Assembly (NCBI RefSeq): GCF_037975245.1
Contig: NC_092568.1
Span: 20,057,001 to 20,121,000 of the forward strand
Length of the DNA: 64,000 bases
DNA from: Apostichopus japonicus
Lineage: Eukaryota; Echinodermata; Holothuroidea; Aspidochirotida; Stichopodidae
Direction: 5' to 3'
In this document: one piece after another, positions 57,856-64,000 of the stretch
Numbering within the stretch: position 1 is the stretch's first letter
How the letters are laid out: every line of letters starts with the position of its first letter
Made by a program: the position numbers and the translations under genes
The notes under the pieces: model-generated
The model's input: only the letters and a program-made list of their open reading frames with translations
Told to the model about the DNA's origin: nothing
Database searches by the model: none

Positions 57856-60800
57856 CTGATCAGACGCCAAGTTAAGAAGGAAAAAAAAGTCAGATTGAAG
57901 TCACAAAATAAAGTAGTTGTAAAGTTGTTTTCATTGAACACAGTCTCAAATAATTAAAAATAAAACATCCGTATGGCTAGATGAAAGGATCATGTAGACG
58001 TATTGGTTTTCTAAAAAGGGTCGTTAAGAACACAGGGAGGGCCGCGAGGACAATTATATCACCGGGACCTCTTTTTGAGGTCTTCAGTTTTGCTTAGGTT
58101 TATGATGAAAATTGAAATAAGTTATCCAATATGCCCTGCCCCCCCCCCGATTGGCCATGGGGCTGTACTCACTCCCGACCCCCTCTCGTCTCCATGTCTA
58201 GATATGACTGTGCGGAATAAGAACAACTCGGTCACATACAATGATACAAATTTGGGAGTAAGACCCGGGGTCGGATCCATGATTTTATAAAGGTGCCGGG
58301 TGTGTATATAGGCATGAACGCCGACTCCCTTCTAGAGGGTTAGGTGATCCTCCTTCACAGAAGAAAAAATCATTGTTAGACGTGAAATGCGGCCTTCTTA
58401 GTAGGAATGTTTATGCTTTACATTAGCTGTATAATTAGATCTACACGCAAGGTTGTGCTTCTTTGTCTGTTGGGTTGGAAAGGGGGGGGGGGTGTAGCAT
58501 ATCTACACCCCACAACACCCCGGGCGCGAGCTTGAGCCAAGATATTCCACACTATACTAGTTGTTGAAAACAATCTCAACTTCAGCGTACTCTATGTGTA
58601 ACTGTGTGAATTGATATTCCGGTAACATGCAATGTAAAACTTACTCGGGAGACCATAATAACCATATCACATTTTCGTTGTTGAAAACTGTAAGTATATC
58701 ATTTGTCCCGCTCTTTTGCGTTATATAAATGCCAAAATGTGACCAGTTGCGCTTAGACCACTTGAATGACTGGTGATAATATGCGTATATAAATTACCTT
58801 TAAATTAATATCAGTTACAGCTTTGTCGTGGTTGAAATTGCATACATTTGTACATAAATGAAAGTTACTTACAGCCAATGTTTTCAGTTTATTTGCGTAG
58901 ACTTCCAGATGCTCACAAGATTCCATGCCATAGTCTATCCGCAGCCGACGTAATGATGGCGCAGTCACGCTTACGAAGTGTGCAGACCACAAACTATGCA
59001 GATTTAACTTTTGAAGAGACATTGACGTCAGGCGAACTCCGTGAAGTTTCTGCAAAAAGAATAAGACACGCAATATACGTGAATGTCGTGTCATATATTG
59101 AATGTGAGTTGTCAACTGGTTGCCTGTACTGTAAGTCTGTAGACACATACAGCACACACAACAACGGTTCCGATTCTACGGAAGCGTAGAAGGGACATTG
59201 CATTGACGAGTTACCAACTTGACAAAACGACAATTATCTGCAAATTGACGAGTTGACGAGATGGTAACGTGACAAAATTCAGAAAATTGACGTTTTGACG
59301 AGATAACGGATCTCGTCAATGCAACAATTTTCTGCAAATTGACGAGTTGCACACTTACTACCATCTCGACAAGATGACAAAATTCAGAAAATTGACGAGA
59401 TAACGGATCTCGGCAATGCAACAATTTTCTGCAAATTGACGAGTTGCACACTTACTACCATCTCGACAAGATGACAAAATTCAGAAAATTGACGAGATAA
59501 CGGATCTCGTCAATGCAACAATTTTCTGCAAATTGACGAGTTGCACACTTACTACCATCTCGACAAGATGACAAAATTCAGAAAATTGACGTTTTGACGA
59601 GATAACGGATCTCGTCAATGCAACAATTTTCTGAATTTTGTCATCTTGTCGAGATGGTAGTAAGTGTGCAACTCGTCAATTTGCAGAAAATTGTTGCATT
59701 GACGAGATCCGTTATCTCGTCAACTCGTCAATTTTCTGAATTTTGTCATCTTGTCGAGATGGTAGTAAGTGTGCAACTCGTCAATTTGCAGATAATTGTC
59801 GTTTTGTCAAGTTGGTAACTCGTCAATGCAATGTCCCTTCTACGCTTCCGTACGATTCCGTCAGTGCGATGACTGGACTGTACATGTTATGTAGCGCATA
59901 CACTTCATATTGCCGCTGTGGCAACAACGCATGTGTTGGTGCACACATTTGTTCGGCAGACTTCTTGGAAATTAGTGGTCAGATACCATTTATACTTCTC
60001 TCTTACCTAAAGTAGAATCCATCTCACCAGTCACCTGCAATCTTTGAGCATAGAGTAATAATTTATAATAAAATATTATATATATTTTAAATTTAAAAGC
60101 TTGACATTGAATACTGAAAACGAAATTATTATTTTGCCCCTGTTAAAACCTCTTACATCACAATGAACAATGCTGGTTGGCAACAAACTTAAAACAATGA
60201 GAAAATTGAAAAATAAATTGCTGTCGACATTTCATGACGACCACGCCCCTTTAAAATGTTAACCACGTGTAATGACTTTCTGCTTCTTGAAGTCACAAAG
60301 AATCTATTCAGTAGTGATGGCATGAGTGTGTTTGGGTGGGTGCGTGTATGTGTATGTGACGCATTGGTTTGTGCAAGACCTTATTAGCTGCAAGAACCCT
60401 ATTGTTTTTGTGTGTGGAGGTCACATGCATGGCATTTGCGGTCAACACTGAGAAAGTCATTGTCCGAAAACCTTGCATCACAAAAAATACTCCCAAAAAT
60501 TCATGAATGACTTTCATGCTTGGAGTATTTGGATCCACTTGATTAGTTTACGCAAATATATCCCCTTTAATTTGATTATCAACAGAAAGGGAGTTTATTA
60601 TTAGTTTCGTATGGAAGAAGTCGAAGAAATGATTTTTATGTTAAATGGAATGGAATCTAGTTTTGACTGAAAAGTCCCTCATGCAGTGGTGACACTGATT
60701 ATGGTACACTGTGTAATTGTATCGGCAAATGCGAAAAATGTTTTTTGTCAGTTTTCTTCCTCATGAAATGAAAAAGGGAAAAAGTACGCAGTGGTTGACG

Positions 60801-63033
60801 ACAACTTTTTTTATCTATAGAGAACAATGTCTTATAGTTAATCTACGGTGGGTATCATATTGTATAACAGTGGGTCAATTGAGTGTTAATAATAACGGCA
60901 CACAATAATAGCTATTCATATAACGTATCGAGGTGCAAACTATATGCGCCACAATAATGAGGAAGAACCCAAAACTCAAGGGAAGCGTGGGTTACGACTT
61001 TCGAAAACACATTTTCAAATCCTCTTTGGAAGTATAGACTAATGTACACGTTCACTGTCAATACCAACGATTTTGCAGCCAGTCCATATTGTTTAAAGAG
61101 CTCTACATGGTGTTGCAGTTGACATAAAATTTGGTGAACACAACTTTTATAAATACCTTTTCCCCATTTTTTACAATGTGCTTGTGCTATCACTGGGCAA
61201 TCCACAATTCCATGTGAATCAAACCCGAGCAGAAATCCATTCAATAACAGACTTGTGCCTTGCTTTATAGTTTATGCTAATTATATCCATTGACATTGAA
61301 ACCTGCTTTCCAAACAATAGCTTTGTGTTACCATAAATAGCCTATGACTGATGCTACGAGTGTTGAGCTATACAGTACTCTTCACAGAGTGGTGTAACAC
61401 CTGTCAGTGTTTGCTATTGTTATTTATCATCGATAACGGTTTCAGCAAACAAAAACCAGCTCATATCGGAAATAGCAATGAACCTGTCTTACCAACACGT
61501 TTGAGACAAGTCAACATTTGTATTCTAACGAGCCGGTAGTTCTATAATTACAAAAATGTACTAACGCGTTTCAGGTTATGGACGTTTAGTGAAACTGCCA
61601 TGTGAGAACTGCCTCAAGGAAGGTTGCTAACGCCAAATAGCTGTTTCATCATGCGGTGGTTTTCATGAGATGGAAGAGGGAGGACATATGGAGGTGGTGG
61701 GGGGGGGGGGTTGGAGAGAAAGGGTACAAATTGTCACGGTTAGCTTAAAACCGAGAGAAAATGCATCAAACGTAGGTGTATATTACTTGCTGCCTCTACA
61801 CTATCCTTGCTCTCCCTTCCCATCCATTATAGTTGTCTTTGTAGCTGGGTATCCGTACCTCAGGGCTAACAGCGGTTTGTTTTTGGACTTATTAATAGAC
61901 CTGCCTAATTATTGGGGTCAGTATATACACCTTGGTAGTCTTAACAGGTTACAAACATGTATGCATAGACCTATACACATAAATGCATACGAAGCGATAT
62001 TATATGTTGGACAATACATCAATACATGGATGACAACCGATTTATCTGAGATGCCTAGGCTTAAGGCCTGCGGCGGGTATTCATTGGAAGGTGCTCCCGG
62101 TCATCGACCCTTGACCCGAAGACGAACAGCTAAGTAAAACAGACACAGAAAAAATGATAGGTATATGTACATTATACCATACAAGTTACCCACCTCGCAA
62201 TTACAGACTGTTAATTTCTTCAGGTTTGGTAAACTTACAACAGCGCCCCATAATTCTTCAACTTCAACTGGGACAAGATTAAGCGTGAGTGACGTCATAA
62301 CATCGACTTTTGTCAATTCATTCAAGCTGCGAATTAGAATACTACCCTCCGTCATAGCACGGTCGCTACGTGCATCTTCAACTGGCAAACTGTTATTAAT
62401 TTTAAGACTACAGTCCTCTAGGCCTTCGAGACAAATCATGAATTGCTGGAGGCCCAACCAAGTGATTGCCCAACATGAAGACACGGTTACCCTCTTTAGC
62501 AAAGGGAACTGGACTGCGACTAGAAGTAAATCCTCGTCGGAAAGATCAAAGCCACCGTTGATGAAAACGTCTGTGAGTTGACTTAACGGAGAGAGAGTTT
62601 CTACCAGTGTTCGAGTCCACGTGATCGGAATGCTGAGTACAGTAAGTCCCGAAAGACTCGGTATCAGATAAAATACCGACTCGCTAATGCGCATAGCGGG
62701 TTCCCAGAGCAATTGTTGCACATGATGACCGTACGTTATGAATATAGCTCCTAAAACAGCGTACTGCGGTGAAGAGTCATGTTTCGTTTGGCGTACATGT
62801 ACTTTGCGCCATAATGATGGCGTCTCTTGAAGGACCTTACGCCATTTTTTGCAGACGCAAGCCAAGAGAGGAAGCGAGTCACACACGGGATCAAAGTGTC
62901 GGAAAATGCGGACGATTATCTCCCTCGGTAGTCGATTCATCGGACGATCATATAACAGCTGATCTTTTACAGGAGCTGGCGAAGTCTCTGTTACGCCTTC
63001 CGACACAGCATCCCATCGTAAGCAAGTTGCCAT
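56932..63033 (-). CDS. F-box / leucine-rich-repeat protein, three exons
   Basis: Exons 63033-62194, 59049-58873 and 57855-56932, all joined in phase 0 (about 646 residues). The F-box is at residues 33-78: MNRLPREIIVRIFRHFDPV, LACVCKKWRKVL, PSLWRKVHV. The rest is a chain of irregular LRRs (LTVLSIPITWTRTL, LTDVFINGG, LKRVTVSSCW, LKKLTVCNCE, LYLNLYGCQRLRL) with the Cys/Asn ends typical of FBXL proteins. F-box proteins dock on SKP1 in SCF ubiquitin ligases, and the LRRs usually hold the substrate; that role is inferred. The ATG at 63033 is the only Met shortly before the F-box that keeps the frame open. Which FBXL subfamily it belongs to is not clear. Confidence 0.85.
57856..58872 (-). other. F-box gene intron 2
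   Basis: About 1.0 kb. It has C and G runs (58138-58150, 58482-58492) and a segment near 58265-58330 loosely similar to 63740-63830 (GGATCCATGATTTTATAA against AATCATGGATTTTATAA), perhaps a dispersed element. No coding signal was seen. Confidence 0.5.
58873..59049 (-). CDS. F-box gene exon 2: LRRs
   Basis: 59 codons, phase 0. Acceptor ttctttttgcag, donor GCT|GTAAGT. It reads LTSMSLQKLNLHSL, APSLRRLRIDY and LEVYANKLKTLA, two to three LRR units. Confidence 0.85.
59050..62193 (-). other. F-box gene intron 1
   Basis: About 3.1 kb, mostly plain sequence, containing the foldback element at 59179-59850. The 110-codon reverse ORF at 60912-61244 and the forward ORF at 61670-62137 lack any recognisable domain. 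Confidence 0.6.
59179..59850. mobile_element. Foldback (long inverted-repeat) element with 97-base internal repeats
   Basis: Ends CGGAAGCGTAGAAGGGACAT and its reverse complement, flanked by TA on both sides (59177-59178, 59851-59852). The left arm has tandem 97-base units, with AAGATGACAAAATTCAG at 59371, 59468 and 59565. The right arm has inverted copies from about 59621. Units are rich in TTGACGAG and GAGATAACGGATCTC. Non-coding; the ORFs inside are products of the repeat. Confidence 0.85.
62194..63033 (-). CDS. F-box gene exon 1: F-box and first LRRs
   Basis: 280 codons. Donor GAG|GTGGGT on the minus strand. The frame runs on past the donor for about 30 codons but loses its LRR character there. 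Confidence 0.85.
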
Positions 63034-64000
63034 GACTCCACGTTACATGCATTGCTTCCTTGTTAATGGCGTCGTAATGATCTCAGTGTGCATTAGTACC
63101 CGGCTAAACTTGTCTAATTCTAGAATATCGGCCTACTCGATGGCGTGTCAACTTCAATGACATATCACACACGAGCGATCAGGATAAAAGTTGAGCTGTT
63201 TGTTCCACGTGTGTCGCTCCCACGGTGTAGGCTATAGATCTCTTGCACGTAGACATTGTAATCAGCCTACAGCATGCATGCTGCCATGACGACACGACTT
63301 TAACTCGCCATTATTTACTTGCATTGTACAAATACAAAAAAATCTAACATATGTTCGTTCTGTATAGAAAGTTTAGTTGAACTAGCCTCTTCGACCTAAC
63401 TCATTACCATCACCGCGGAATATCATGGTCTAACAGTACATCTGTAAACGCATGTCTGTATTGGCAAGCTAAACAACAAAATCTGATGATTCGCTGAGAA
63501 ACAAATGTGGCGGGGTGGGTGAGATTTGGGTGGGGGATGATTTGAGGCTTGATAGGGGTGGTATAGGGCTTGGGCATGGTTAAGGCTCTGATGGAGTGGG
63601 TGTGGGGTAGGTGATCCAGGGCGAGTGGACGGCGAGGTTGATGGCACGGGTGGCGTCGTGACTGTTAGTGGGTGGTGGGGTGGTGGGATGCAAACTTTCC
63701 CCGACTGACTGAGTAGGTGCCCGAACCTTTATGCCTTATGGAAGGATCAGAGTCGAATCATGGATTTTATAATGGAGGGGTGCTGCCATGGAGTCATTGA
63801 AACAGGTTCCCATATAGGCTTGGGGGGGGGGGGAGCTGTTGGTCTTGTAATACTTAAGACGCCAAATGGTGCGCTTATGTTAACGTGGGCCCTTACGTTC
63901 ATTTTCTCGTAGCAATGAAATCAGGCCTACTGATTGAAATTGAAATTATCCCTGAAGTATATGAAAGGTATTTAAAATGTTCTACAATACATGCTTCGAC
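63034..64000. other. Upstream region of the F-box gene
   Basis: The promoter is expected here, but no TATA box is clear. 63500-63720 is a loose GGGTGGG-type G-rich tract; 63730-63840 may be an element fragment related to 58265-58330. No gene was seen to the window end. Confidence 0.4.

Noticed and set aside
59618-60015. Forward and reverse ORFs with repeating Gln-Phe-Ser-Glu-Phe-Cys
   Set aside because: They are translations of the foldback element's 97-base units.
60912-61244. Reverse ORF of 110 codons in F-box intron 1
   Set aside because: No recognisable family, no splice sites that join it to the F-box exons, and ordinary intron composition.
61670-62137. Forward ORF of 155 codons
   Set aside because: Starts in a G run, has no domain and lies antisense in the F-box intron.

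Overview
The window is AT-rich, intron-rich animal DNA. It has long introns with consensus GT/AG borders, no operons, tRNA-derived SINEs, Penelope-like and LINE fragments, MITEs and TA microsatellites. The mix of repeats and the lineage-specific receptor fit a marine invertebrate deuterostome, most likely an echinoderm. That placement is an inference and no species marker was recognised.

Four genes can be assembled by hand. (1) At 153-1788 (+) lie the last two coding exons of a class C, GABA-B-like receptor whose body is off the left edge. (2) At 6308-12683 (+) lies a small three-exon gene starting with a Tudor/MBT-like domain. Its first exon carries an in-frame TGA just before the donor. (3) At 27465-52880 (+) lies a complete 20-exon paralogue of gene 1, about 1033 residues. 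It has a signal peptide, a Ser/Thr-rich stalk, a Venus-flytrap domain, an inserted C-type lectin domain, seven membrane segments, a short coiled coil and a Cys-rich tail. The lectin domain sits on two exons that form a symmetric phase 1-1 module. (4) At 63033-56932 (-) lies a three-exon F-box/leucine-rich-repeat gene of about 646 residues, convergent with the receptor gene.

The rest is introns and intergenic DNA full of repeats. 1789-6307 holds a TA microsatellite and a Penelope hammerhead fragment. 6880-8065 is a decayed Penelope-like element with a GIY-YIG region. 11160-11990 and 55310-55890 are the same satellite family with perfect DR1 motifs. 12975-14405 is a dead LINE. 15984-16342 and 53998-54344 are two copies of a TTAA-flanked MITE. 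17790-18205 is a minisatellite. 19482-21357 is a cluster of CAGNGGCG-ended elements and an inverted-repeat MITE. 21640-21741 is a compact tRNA-like head plus hammerhead ribozyme plus T5 unit. 25838-26250, 27110-27362, 31770-32190 and 45580-45665 are SINEs. 48384-50237 (receptor intron 16) and 59179-59850 (F-box intron 1) are inverted-repeat elements built from internal tandem arrays.

The two receptors look like neighbours in a tandem array. The most unusual items are the lectin-bearing GABA-B-like receptor and the Pol III-like hammerhead unit.
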